From: Oscillospiraceae bacterium
Lineage (GTDB): Bacteria; Bacillota_A; Clostridia; Oscillospirales; CAG-272
Direction: 5' to 3'
Length of the DNA stretch: 18,179 bases
NCBI GenBank assembly: GCA_015064195.1
Contig: SVSO01000034.1
Location: forward strand, 1 to 18,179
Positions within the stretch are counted from its first letter, which is position 1. Each line of letters begins with the position of its first letter. Of the stretch, positions 6,921-14,287 are shown in pieces. A model generated the notes under the pieces. That model saw only the letters and a program-made list of their open reading frames with translations. It was not told the origin of the DNA and searched no databases. A program made the position numbers and the translations under genes.

Positions 6921-8369
6921 TCAGTTTTCAAGCGTCCGGTACTGCTCGTTGATCTTGTCGATATTCGCCTGACAGGTCTTCTCGTTCTTCGCATAGAAGG
7001 AGGCGAAATTCATGCTGGGATTCTTTACCAGATTGTAGCCCGTGGAGTTGAGTGCGCCGATGCCGTAGAAATAGCCGATGTCGCAGACACGGCCGTCACG
7101 GATGATGTCGATCATCGCGGCGGATTCCTCATCGCGGGTGTATTTGGTCTGAAGCACCACGTCGTAATAGGTGGGCACTACATCACGCCAGCCAAGATAT
7201 GCCAGCTGTTCGATCACGATGCTCATCATCTCGTGATCCGTTGCCGTGATGGGGATGAGAATGAGGCTGGAGCCTGCATCCACGTTGGCGTAATATTTGT
7301 CGATGGATTCGTCCATCTTGGGCCACGGAACGATGCCGAAATCATCCGTCATGTCGCGCATTCCCATGGTGCTTCTGATCTGGATATCGACGAACATCGA
7401 CCGGCCTTCCTTGAACACCTGAGCCGGGATAGGATCTTTTTCCGTGTAGATGTAAGCACACGAATCCGCAGTGAAGGCAAAGAAGCGGTCAAATATGTCA
7501 ACCGTCTGCTCGGTGTTGAGCGTTAGCATCATCGCGCCGTCCTCATCCTTGCCGCAGACACGCTGATTGCCGGAATACAGCACCTGAATCGGGCCGCCCC
7601 ACCATGAAGTCGAATATCCCACCTGATCGTTCTCGGCATCGATGACTGTATCGCCGTTGAGATCCTTGGCGGCCAGTCGTGAATATTCGGCGAATTTGTC
7701 AAAGGTCCACTTGCCGTCCAGCACAAGCTGATAGGGATATTCCAGCTTATACTCCTCAAACATCGCCTTATTGAACAGCATACACGTGGATGCACCGGTG
7801 TTCAGATGGGAAATGTCACCGATGGCGGCGTAGATCTTGCTGTAGAAGGTGTATGCCGCACGGGCATCCTGATTCCACCACGGTTTCTCAAGATCCACAT
7901 AGGGCATCTTGCTGTTCCAGTCGGCAACCATTCCTTCGCTGACATAGGTATTGACATACCGTCCATGGGGAACGATCATATCATAGGTATCGTCGCCGGC
8001 GAGGATGGAGCTTCCCGCCTTCTGACCGTATTTGTCGCCGGGATTGCGGAACATCTCGATCTTGACATTGAACTGCTCCTCAACGGAGGAATTCCGTGCA
8101 AAGACGGCATCGTTCATAATGTCACCGTTTGCTTCCGGCACATACAGATCGTAGTAAAAGCTGTCGTCATCGCGCATATAGATCGTGATGACCTCGCCGC
8201 CGTAATCCTTGGCCGGAAGATCGGGCTTCATCGTATCGGCGGTCGTTTCAGTGGGCGCAGTGGTGTCCGCAGCGGAGGTATCCGTACCAGCCCCTGCACT
8301 GCCGCAGGAAGCAATCTGCGCGGTCAGCAAACCGCAGAGCAGCATGGTGGAAATCGCTTTTTTTGTCAT
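6921..8369 (-). CDS. Extracellular solute-binding lipoprotein, family 1 type (SBP2)
   Basis: A 482-residue ABC-type binding protein anchored by a lipid on Cys22 (IASC lipobox after MTKKAISTMLLCGLLTAQ). An Ala/Thr-rich linker extends to about residue 53. It repeats the motif order of SBP1: NGDIMND (81-87), AGDDTYD (124-130), KPWW (162-165), GKWTF (219-223), the calcium-like loop D236-x-N238-G-D240 and DDFGIVPWP. It is therefore a paralogue. The ATG is preceded by GAAAGGA at a rather long spacing of about 11 bases. It is monocistronic, with its own promoter and terminator, and divergent from the AraC-2 gene. No permease, ATPase or catabolic enzyme shares its transcript, so its ligand cannot be guessed beyond a sugar or oligosaccharide. 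Confidence 0.9.
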   Translation of the reverse strand: MTKKAISTMLLCGLLTAQIASCGSAGAGTDTSAADTTAPTETTADTMKPDLPAKDYGGEVITIYMRDDDSFYYDLYVPEANGDIMNDAVFARNSSVEEQFNVKIEMFRNPGDKYGQKAGSSILAGDDTYDMIVPHGRYVNTYVSEGMVADWNSKMPYVDLEKPWWNQDARAAYTFYSKIYAAIGDISHLNTGASTCMLFNKAMFEEYKLEYPYQLVLDGKWTFDKFAEYSRLAAKDLNGDTVIDAENDQVGYSTSWWGGPIQVLYSGNQRVCGKDEDGAMMLTLNTEQTVDIFDRFFAFTADSCAYIYTEKDPIPAQVFKEGRSMFVDIQIRSTMGMRDMTDDFGIVPWPKMDESIDKYYANVDAGSSLILIPITATDHEMMSIVIEQLAYLGWRDVVPTYYDVVLQTKYTRDEESAAMIDIIRDGRVCDIGYFYGIGALNSTGYNLVKNPSMNFASFYAKNEKTCQANIDKINEQYRTLEN

Positions 8370-8406
8370 AATATCAGCGTCCTTTCAGAGCAATCTTTAC
8401 ACTTTT

Positions 8407-8435
8407 ATTATACACGTTATCCCCCTCAAATTCAA
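8407..8435 (-). promoter_or_regulatory. Promoter of SBP2
   Basis: On the minus strand, TTGAAT (8435-8430), a 17-base spacer and perfect TATAAT (8412-8407). The leader to 8369 is about 30 bases. Confidence 0.75.
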
Positions 8436-8478
8436 TATGCGGTTTTTGCCATCCTTTAACAATATTTGACTTTTTTCC

Positions 8479-8507
8479 TTGACATCCCGGAAAAATTATG
8501 ATAAAAT
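8479..8507 (+). promoter_or_regulatory. Promoter of AraC-2
   Basis: Perfect TTGACA (8479-8484), a 17-base spacer and TAAAAT (8502-8507). Predicted start is near 8514, so the leader is only about a dozen bases and begins with the ribosome site GAGGTGA. This rules out a GTG start at 8517. Confidence 0.75.
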
Positions 8508-8525
8508 AATTGTGAGGTGAATATC

Positions 8526-9395
8526 GTGGAAAAGCTGGAATTTATCTCCCCCTATGTACGCTATGCCATTATCGGTTTTTTTCATAAATCCCAAAACAAG
8601 TATCTCTCCATCGAGCATTCCAATTTTCTGTTATTTGTCACGGAAGGCAGTTATGTGCACACCGTCAACGGCCAGCGCATCGTCATGTCGCCGGGAATGC
8701 TGCTTCTGATCCCGCCCTATACCAATCAGGTGCTGGGCGGCTGTCTGACCAAGGAAGTGACCATCGCGCTCATCGATTTTGACCTGTTCGACAGCGATGA
8801 GGGCCGCTCCATTCCCCATATCGTTGTCCCGGAATACCGGCGCATCAAGGAGCGGGAATTGCTGTTCACCAATTATCCCACGCTGGTCAAAGTGAACGCC
8901 GAGCAGTGGAAGCGGCATCTTCGCTGTGTCAGATACATCGTTGACAACTACCGGAAGACCGATCTTGCCGCCGGACTGCGCGTGAAAAGCTGTATGCTGG
9001 AGATCCTCTCCATTTTCCTCTCCGGCACACCGCAGAACGAAGCCTGCCCGCGCTCCTCTGCATCCCGCTACATCGCCGAGATCATCCGCTATATCGATCT
9101 GAACTACAAAGATCCCGCCCTCTCCGTTTCCGCCATCGCCGATCATCTGGGGCTCAGCCTTTCCTACCTGTCCCGCATCGCCGGTCAGGAGCTGGGCTGT
9201 CCGCTCTCCGAATACATCACAAAGATACGGCTTGAGAAGGCGAAGGATTTCTTCACCCTCGGACGCCGCGTTACCGATGTGGCCCAAAGCTGCGGATTCC
9301 TGTCCATCCAATCCTTCTCCCGCACCTTTCACCGCGCAGAGGGCATCAGTCCCAGCGAATACCTCAGACAGCTTTCCGAAAAAGAACAAAAATAA
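8526..9395 (+). CDS. AraC family transcriptional regulator (AraC-2)
   Basis: This is a 289-residue regulator starting with GTG at 8526, the first start codon with a ribosome site (GAGGTGA, 8514-8520) inside the predicted mRNA. A cupin-type ligand-binding half occupies about 10-95 (HTVNGQRIVMSPGMLLLIPPYTNQ). A helical linker follows. The AraC/XylS DNA-binding domain spans about 182-283, with helices LSVSAIADHLGLSLSYLSRIAG (199-220) and VTDVAQSCGFLSIQSFSRTF (249-268), then GISPSEYLRQL. It is divergent from SBP2, with 44 bases between the two -35 boxes, so SBP2 is the obvious target. The first and second half-domains differ enough from AraC-1 that these are distinct paralogues rather than a recent duplication. 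The inducer is unknown. Confidence 0.92.
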   Translation: MEKLEFISPYVRYAIIGFFHKSQNKYLSIEHSNFLLFVTEGSYVHTVNGQRIVMSPGMLLLIPPYTNQVLGGCLTKEVTIALIDFDLFDSDEGRSIPHIVVPEYRRIKERELLFTNYPTLVKVNAEQWKRHLRCVRYIVDNYRKTDLAAGLRVKSCMLEILSIFLSGTPQNEACPRSSASRYIAEIIRYIDLNYKDPALSVSAIADHLGLSLSYLSRIAGQELGCPLSEYITKIRLEKAKDFFTLGRRVTDVAQSCGFLSIQSFSRTFHRAEGISPSEYLRQLSEKEQK

Positions 9396-9429
9396 TGCGA
9401 AGTCCGGACGATTCACGCCCGGACTTCGC
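9388..9429. terminator. Shared terminator for convergent AraC-2 and AraC-3
   Basis: GCGAAGTCCGG (9397-9407) pairs perfectly with CCGGACTTCGC (9419-9429) across an 11-base loop. On the minus strand the stem is followed by ATTATTTTT, suiting AraC-3, which stops at 9441. It starts 1 base after the AraC-2 stop. The plus-strand side has no long T run, so it is less certain for AraC-2. Confidence 0.8.
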
Positions 9430-9440
9430 CATTTATGATC

Positions 9441-10262
9441 TTACACCGGATAGTACAGCTTCTTATACTTGAGCGGTGTGCAGCCGTAATATTTGCGGAA
9501 CAGCTCAATATATCCGGAATAATCGGGAAATCCGCTCATCTCGCACGCCTCCGATACCGAGTGACCGGCACGCAGCAGATGGGACGAATGCACCAGCCGC
9601 TTGTTTTGGAATGCGGCATACGGCGTGGTGTCAAGATGCTTTTTGAAATGCCGCTCCAGCGTGCTGATGCTCACATGGCAATCCGCCGCCAGCCGCCGGA
9701 TGTCCAGCTCCTCGGTCAGATTCTCATCCATATACCGCAAAGAGTAGCGGATATCCTCCGGAAAGGTGTAGGATGACATCGACTGCGAAATGCTGGTGCC
9801 CTCCTCGAGCAGCTTCATCATCTGAAAAAAGGCGATCTTGTAATCCAGCTCCGATCCTGCCTGCCCGAGAAAAACGTGCAGAACCTCCATCATTTTTGCT
9901 AACTGCTCCTCCGTCAGCTGGATCAGATTGGAATCGCCGCGCTCACGGTCAAAAAACAGGTGCAGCAGGTCGTTGTCCTGCTCCGTGCCGATGAGCAGCC
10001 AGAAATGCTCATGGGGCGCATTGCTGTGATAGATGCAGTGATGGTTCTCATACGGCCGGGTGATGATGACACTGCCGCGGGTGATGCCGTAGATGCCGCC
10101 CTCCACCTCAAAGGAAACATTTCCGCTCAGGTTGATGTAGATCTCGCATTCCTTGTGAATATGACAGCCCTCCGGCCGCGGATATCGCCTGTCCCCGGCA
10201 TGATAGGTCACGGACAGCGAAAGTTCACTGTTTTTCGACAGCTTCATCTGATTAAAACGCAT
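9441..10262 (-). CDS. AraC family transcriptional regulator (AraC-3)
   Basis: A 273-residue regulator. The N-terminal cupin sensor carries a His-x-His motif (CHIHKECEIYINLSG, 33-47) and RGSVIITRPYENHH (62-75), typical of sugar-sensing AraC proteins. The C-terminal DNA-binding domain (about 165-270) has helices LDIRRLAADCHVSISTLERHFK (186-207) and VSEACEMSGFPDYSGYIELFRK (236-257), then GCTPLKYKK. AAAGGGGG precedes the ATG by about 8 bases. It is divergent from the operon that begins with the GH28-like gene. Its TTGACA box directly abuts the weak -35 of that operon, an arrangement expected if AraC-3 activates the operon and possibly controls itself. The inducer may be a galacturonide, by inference from the target genes. 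Confidence 0.92.
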   Translation of the reverse strand: MRFNQMKLSKNSELSLSVTYHAGDRRYPRPEGCHIHKECEIYINLSGNVSFEVEGGIYGITRGSVIITRPYENHHCIYHSNAPHEHFWLLIGTEQDNDLLHLFFDRERGDSNLIQLTEEQLAKMMEVLHVFLGQAGSELDYKIAFFQMMKLLEEGTSISQSMSSYTFPEDIRYSLRYMDENLTEELDIRRLAADCHVSISTLERHFKKHLDTTPYAAFQNKRLVHSSHLLRAGHSVSEACEMSGFPDYSGYIELFRKYYGCTPLKYKKLYYPV

Positions 10263-10282
10263 GGCATCGCCCCCTTTTGCTT

Positions 10283-10312
10283 ATTATACCATGTTTTCTG
10301 CCGAAATGTCAA
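10283..10312 (-). promoter_or_regulatory. Promoter of AraC-3
   Basis: On the minus strand, perfect TTGACA (10312-10307), an 18-base spacer and perfect TATAAT (10288-10283). It is a strong promoter with a leader of about 15-20 bases. Confidence 0.75.
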
Positions 10313-10341
10313 TGGAAAAATGCAAAAATATTTGATATAAT
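10313..10341 (+). promoter_or_regulatory. Promoter of the GH28-like/SBP3/EamA operon, weak -35
   Basis: Perfect TATAAT (10336-10341), but the hexamer 17 bases upstream is only TGGAAA (10313-10318). A strong -10 with a poor -35 suits an activator-dependent promoter. Confidence 0.55.
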
Positions 10342-10382
10342 AGAATTACAGCGATCATTCACAAACGACGGAGGTAAAATCT

Positions 10383-11747
10383 ATGAAAGTAATCAAAATT
10401 CTGGCAAGCACCGTGGCGAAGCTTGACTCCAATGTTCACACCGGCGGCGGAACGGATGACACTGCCGCACTGCAGGGCGTGCTGGATCTTGCAAAGGACG
10501 GCGATACCGGTGTACATCTCGTCATGGACGGCGCGGCGCTCATCACCAAGCTGAAGCTTCATTCCAATACCACCATCGAATGCATGAACAAGGACTGCGG
10601 CTTCTATCAGATCGATCATACCGATGATTCCATGATTACCAACGCCGAGTGGAATCATTACGAAACCAAGACCCGCAATATCTCCCTCCTCGGCGGCACT
10701 TACAATCAGAACTGTCTGAATCAGGCCCACGACAACAAGCGTGAGGCGGAGTATTACACCACCCCCGACGGACGGACACTCAAGGAGTTCCGCTTCACGC
10801 TCTGCATCGAATTCTACGGCGTGCAGAACCTGCTCGTCCGGGACATCACCATCGCCGGCTTCCGCACCTTCGCATTTACGGTGGGATGCTTTAAAAACGT
10901 TACGGTGGAGGATGTGTGGCTGGATATGCAGCACCACATGATGGGCAATCAGGACGGCTTCCATTTCTGGGGACCGGGACAGTATCTCACCGTGAGAAAC
11001 TGCGGCGGATGCGTCAGCGATGACATCATGAACATCGGCCCGGATGAGATGGACAAGATCTCCGACATCACGGATGTGCTGGTGGACGGCATTTTCTGCG
11101 ACGATGCGGAACAGGCCATCCGACTTCTCACCCGCGGCACCGGTCGGCTGGATCGTGTCACCATCCGCAATGTGACGGGCCAGTACCGCTCCTACGGCTT
11201 CTACATCAACCCGTGGTTCCCCGAATCCTGCGGCAATTTCGGTAATATTTTCTTTGAAAATATCGACCTCAAGGAACATAAGCACACCTATCCCTACTAC
11301 GGCCCGATCCTGTTCTCGGTGGGCGGAAATATCGAATGCCTCACGCTCAAGAATATCCGCCATCACAACAGCTACGACGACCGGCGGCTCATCGACTTCG
11401 GCCTGCCCTTCTACAGCAGTTACAATAAAACACTGGATGAAAGCTCGCTGGAGCATACCCAGCGGATGCAGACGGTCATCATCGACGGGCTGACCATCAC
11501 GGAAAACGAATCCGATCCCATGGGCAAGACTTACATCAAGATCCACGAAAATATCGAAACAATGGTGCTGAAAAACGTTCTCGTGCTGAAAGATCAGGAG
11601 CGCGACAACGGTACATTCCTCGATTTCGCCGAGATGGGACACATCGACAATCTCATCACGGAATCCATCTGCATCAAGGGTGTGGAAACGGTATGCAGCG
11701 ATCGCAGCCGCATCGGAAGCCAGACCCATCCGAATGACGAACTTTAA
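10383..11747 (+). CDS. Cytoplasmic pectin-lyase-fold protein, GH28/pectate-lyase-3-like
   Basis: The 454-residue product is a right-handed parallel beta-helix protein. It opens with TGGGTDDTAALQGVLDLA (20-37), the usual start of the pectate-lyase-3/polygalacturonase superfamily. Repeated beta-coils follow, such as NLLVRDITIAGF, NVTVEDVWLDM, YLTVRNCGGC, DRVTIRNVTG and IFFENIDL. Two acidic sites in the right order recall GH28 polygalacturonase: NQDG (189-192, for NTD) and SDD (212-214, for DD). The GHG and RIK motifs of classical GH28 are not seen. There is no signal peptide, so it would act on imported oligosaccharides. GGAGG lies 8 bases before the ATG. It leads an operon with SBP3, 19 bases downstream. 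The substrate is probably a uronide; lyase, hydrolase or epimerase activity cannot be distinguished. Confidence 0.8.
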   Translation: MKVIKILASTVAKLDSNVHTGGGTDDTAALQGVLDLAKDGDTGVHLVMDGAALITKLKLHSNTTIECMNKDCGFYQIDHTDDSMITNAEWNHYETKTRNISLLGGTYNQNCLNQAHDNKREAEYYTTPDGRTLKEFRFTLCIEFYGVQNLLVRDITIAGFRTFAFTVGCFKNVTVEDVWLDMQHHMMGNQDGFHFWGPGQYLTVRNCGGCVSDDIMNIGPDEMDKISDITDVLVDGIFCDDAEQAIRLLTRGTGRLDRVTIRNVTGQYRSYGFYINPWFPESCGNFGNIFFENIDLKEHKHTYPYYGPILFSVGGNIECLTLKNIRHHNSYDDRRLIDFGLPFYSSYNKTLDESSLEHTQRMQTVIIDGLTITENESDPMGKTYIKIHENIETMVLKNVLVLKDQERDNGTFLDFAEMGHIDNLITESICIKGVETVCSDRSRIGSQTHPNDEL

Positions 11748-11766
11748 TTCAGGAGGTAAATCTAAC

Positions 11767-13269
11767 ATGAAAACCCGCATAACCACAGCGCTCCTTCTCA
11801 TTGCTATGCTCGCTTCCGTATCCTGCGGCGGCGAAGCGTCAGTTGACACCACAGCAGACACCGCTTCCGACACCACCACGGCGGAAGTGACCACCTCGAT
11901 CCCGGAGCTTGACATTCCCGATGATGTGGACTACGGCGGCGCGACCTTCACCGTGGAAGCCATCGATGCCCGGGGAAAGCCCACACAGGCCATCAACAAT
12001 CCCTTCTCGCTGGAAGAAGCCAACGGCGACATCCTCAACGATATTGTTTTCGAGGCGGTAGAGCGGGTGGAGGAGCGGCTGAACATCCAGTTTGCGCAGC
12101 AGTATTCCAGAGACGCCTTCGACTACGGCCGTCTTCGCACGAACGCCATGTCCGGTGACGGCTCCATCGATGCTTTCTCCTACATCGACCGCTTCGGCGT
12201 CAATCAGACAGCGGACGGCTGTGTCATCCCCTACGGCGACATTCCCAACATCAATCTGGAAAATCCGTGGTGGTATGAGGACATCAACAATGCCATCTCC
12301 ATCGCCAACAAGCTTTGCTATGCCGTCGGCGCGATGAATCTGGACGTGGTCTCCCGAATGACCACACTGCTGTACAACAAGCGCATCCACGAGGAGCTTC
12401 AGCTGGAAAGCCCCCACAAGCTGATCGAGCAGGGCAAGTGGACCATGGATAAGCTGTACGAGATGATCGAAGCGGCGGCGCGTGACATCGACGGCGACAA
12501 TCAGATGACCGTGGATGATATCTGGGGCGCAGTTTATACTCACGACGCATGGTACAACAACTTCCACTCCCTTTCCGGCTATCACATCGTGAAAAAGGAT
12601 GGAGACGATCTGCCTTACATGAACGTGGCCGGAAACGAGCCGCTGTTTGACACATGGCAGAGACTGCTTGCTTACACGCTGGAAGGCAATGTATTCGTTG
12701 TCAGCTACGCAGGCGATACCAAGAAATATGACATCGAAAAATCCACCTACACCGAGCCGCTCTATATGTTCATGGACGGCAAGGCACTGTTCACCAGCAC
12801 CCTGAATCTGGGTCATCTCGGCTATCTGCGCGATATGAAGGACGATTTCGGAATCCTGCCCTTCCCGCACGTGGAGGAGGAAGAACCGGGTGCGGTTTAC
12901 GGCGGCTTCAATCCCGCAGTCGGTCAGCCGCTGTTTGTACCGTCGTCCAACAGCGATCCCGCCCGCACCGGCTATGTATTCGAGGCACTTTGCTACGAAT
13001 ATTACACCACCGTTGTCGATCCCTACATTGAAAGCGTCGCTCTTGTCAAGCAGACCCGCGACGAGCAGTCCACCGAAATGCTCAAAATGATGCTCTCCGA
13101 CATTCAGGTAGACTTCTCCTGCGGATACTGGTACGATGATACCAACCACTGGTGGTACGATGTGTTCCGCTCCGGTAAGGATACCTTCGTCTCCTCCTAC
13201 GAAAAGCAGGCTCCCAAGGCGGAAGCCGCGCTGGAAAAAACCATCGCAATTTTTGAAAGCTTCCATTAA
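11767..13269 (+). CDS. Extracellular solute-binding lipoprotein, family 1 type (SBP3)
   Basis: A 500-residue ABC-type binding protein, third of its kind in the window. The start MKTRITT is set by AGGAGGT 9 bases upstream; the open frame reaches further up but into the preceding gene. The lipobox ASVSC places the lipidated Cys at residue 20, followed by a Thr/Asp/Ala-rich linker to about 50. Shared motifs are NGDILND (86-92), ENPWWYED (165-172), GKWTMDKL (223-230), the loop D240-x-D242-G-D244 and DDFGILPFP. It is co-transcribed with the GH28-like protein, which makes an oligouronide ligand plausible, and with the EamA transporter 12 bases downstream. MalF/MalG-type permeases are absent. Confidence 0.92.
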   Translation: MKTRITTALLLIAMLASVSCGGEASVDTTADTASDTTTAEVTTSIPELDIPDDVDYGGATFTVEAIDARGKPTQAINNPFSLEEANGDILNDIVFEAVERVEERLNIQFAQQYSRDAFDYGRLRTNAMSGDGSIDAFSYIDRFGVNQTADGCVIPYGDIPNINLENPWWYEDINNAISIANKLCYAVGAMNLDVVSRMTTLLYNKRIHEELQLESPHKLIEQGKWTMDKLYEMIEAAARDIDGDNQMTVDDIWGAVYTHDAWYNNFHSLSGYHIVKKDGDDLPYMNVAGNEPLFDTWQRLLAYTLEGNVFVVSYAGDTKKYDIEKSTYTEPLYMFMDGKALFTSTLNLGHLGYLRDMKDDFGILPFPHVEEEEPGAVYGGFNPAVGQPLFVPSSNSDPARTGYVFEALCYEYYTTVVDPYIESVALVKQTRDEQSTEMLKMMLSDIQVDFSCGYWYDDTNHWWYDVFRSGKDTFVSSYEKQAPKAEAALEKTIAIFESFH

Positions 13270-13281
13270 TTCAAGTCTATT

Positions 13282-14148
13282 ATGTTCTGGCATTACTTCT
13301 TCCTCGCCGTCTCGGTGGCCGCAAACGTCGCCGGCGGCAGTGTAAACAACCGTTTTTCCAAGGATGAGGGCATCACCGCCGCGGATAAATACCGGTTCAA
13401 CATCGCAAGCTCCGCGGCGGCACTCCTCATCGCGGCGATCTTCGCCAAATCCTGGTCCATCTCCCCCTACACGCTGGTGATGGGCATCCTGTTCGGCATC
13501 CTCAACGGCGGTTCCTTCTTCGCTCGAACCTTCGCGCTGTCGGAAGGCTCGCTGGCTCTCACTACCCTCATCGGCAGCTGCGGAATGCTCATCCCAACCG
13601 CCGCCGGTGTGCTGTTCTGGGGCGAGGGCATCGGTCTGCTCCAGATCGTGGGCATCGTGGTGATGATCGGCGCACTGGCACTGGTGGTGGGCGTAAAGCT
13701 TGACGGAAAGCTTTCCGTCAAGTGGCTGATCTACAACGCTGTTCAGTTTCTCTGCGTCGGCTTCATCAGCATTCTCCAGAAGCTTCAGCAAGGCTCGGAT
13801 TATGCCCACGAAAGCGGCGGATTTCTCATGATCGCATTCATCGTGTCCGCTCTCATCAATGGGGTCATGCTGGCGGTCGAATGCAGAAAAAGTGAGAAAA
13901 AGCCGCCGCATCTTCGCAAATGCGCGTGGGGATTTCTCACTGGATGCGGCTGCGGCATCAATCATGTTTTCAATCTCGCTCTTGCCGGTATGCTTCCGGC
14001 GGTGATCTTCTTCCCCATCGCCAACGGCGGCGGCATTCTCCTTTCGGGACTTGCGGGATGGCTGCTGTTCGGCGAAAAATGCACCGGTCGGCAGTGGCTG
14101 GGATTTCTCCTTGGAACCGCATCCATTCTGATGATCGGACTCGGTTAA
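13282..14148 (+). CDS. EamA/DMT superfamily membrane transporter
   Basis: A 288-residue integral membrane protein with about ten hydrophobic segments in two related halves, the usual size and layout of EamA (drug/metabolite) transporters. The first half has ILFGILNGGSFFARTFALSEGSLALTTLIGSCGMLIPTAAGVLFWGE. The second half ends in the matching FPIANGGGILLSGLAGWLLFGEKCTGRQWLGFLLGTASILMIGL. A hydrophilic loop around CRKSEKKPPHLRK (about 203-215) separates parts of the second half. It begins 12 bases after SBP3 and ends at a strong terminator, so it is the last gene of the operon. Its ribosome site is poor, suggesting lower or coupled translation. The substrate is unknown; EamA proteins are usually exporters of metabolites and do not use binding proteins. 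Confidence 0.85.
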   Translation: MFWHYFFLAVSVAANVAGGSVNNRFSKDEGITAADKYRFNIASSAAALLIAAIFAKSWSISPYTLVMGILFGILNGGSFFARTFALSEGSLALTTLIGSCGMLIPTAAGVLFWGEGIGLLQIVGIVVMIGALALVVGVKLDGKLSVKWLIYNAVQFLCVGFISILQKLQQGSDYAHESGGFLMIAFIVSALINGVMLAVECRKSEKKPPHLRKCAWGFLTGCGCGINHVFNLALAGMLPAVIFFPIANGGGILLSGLAGWLLFGEKCTGRQWLGFLLGTASILMIGLG

Positions 14149-14154
14149 TAGCAG

Positions 14155-14192
14155 AACTGCGGCCGCAGGATCTCCTGCGGCCGCAGTTTTTT
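14155..14192 (+). terminator. Strong terminator of the GH28-like/SBP3/EamA operon
   Basis: AACTGCGGCCGCAGGA (14155-14170) pairs with TCCTGCGGCCGCAGTT (14173-14188), and the T run extends to 14192. The stem is very GC-rich, with a tight loop. Confidence 0.95.
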
Positions 14193-14240
14193 CACTTTAC
14201 CAAATCTTTACGTCGATTATATTAAGATGAAATAAGAATA

Positions 14241-14249
14241 TGGTATGAT
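14241..14249 (+). promoter_or_regulatory. Probable extended -10 promoter of the PiT operon
   Basis: TGGTATGAT is an extended -10 about 40 bases before the start codon. The -35 region is A/T-rich without a clear TTGACA. An alternative is TTTACC with TATATT just upstream (16-base spacer). No Pho-box-like direct repeats were recognised. Confidence 0.4.
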
Positions 14250-14287
14250 AAATACAATTGACAATCTCATCTGAAAGAAGGACATAT

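Noticed and set aside
10359..11915. 518-codon minus-strand open frame opposite the GH28-like gene
   Set aside because: Same reasoning: it spans an operon junction and a terminator-free promoter region and shows no recognisable domain.
11839..13965. 708-codon open frame on the minus strand
   Set aside because: It lies opposite SBP3 and the EamA gene, has low-complexity His/Asp/Glu-rich content, no ribosome site and no family motifs. It is a by-product of GC-rich third positions in the real genes.
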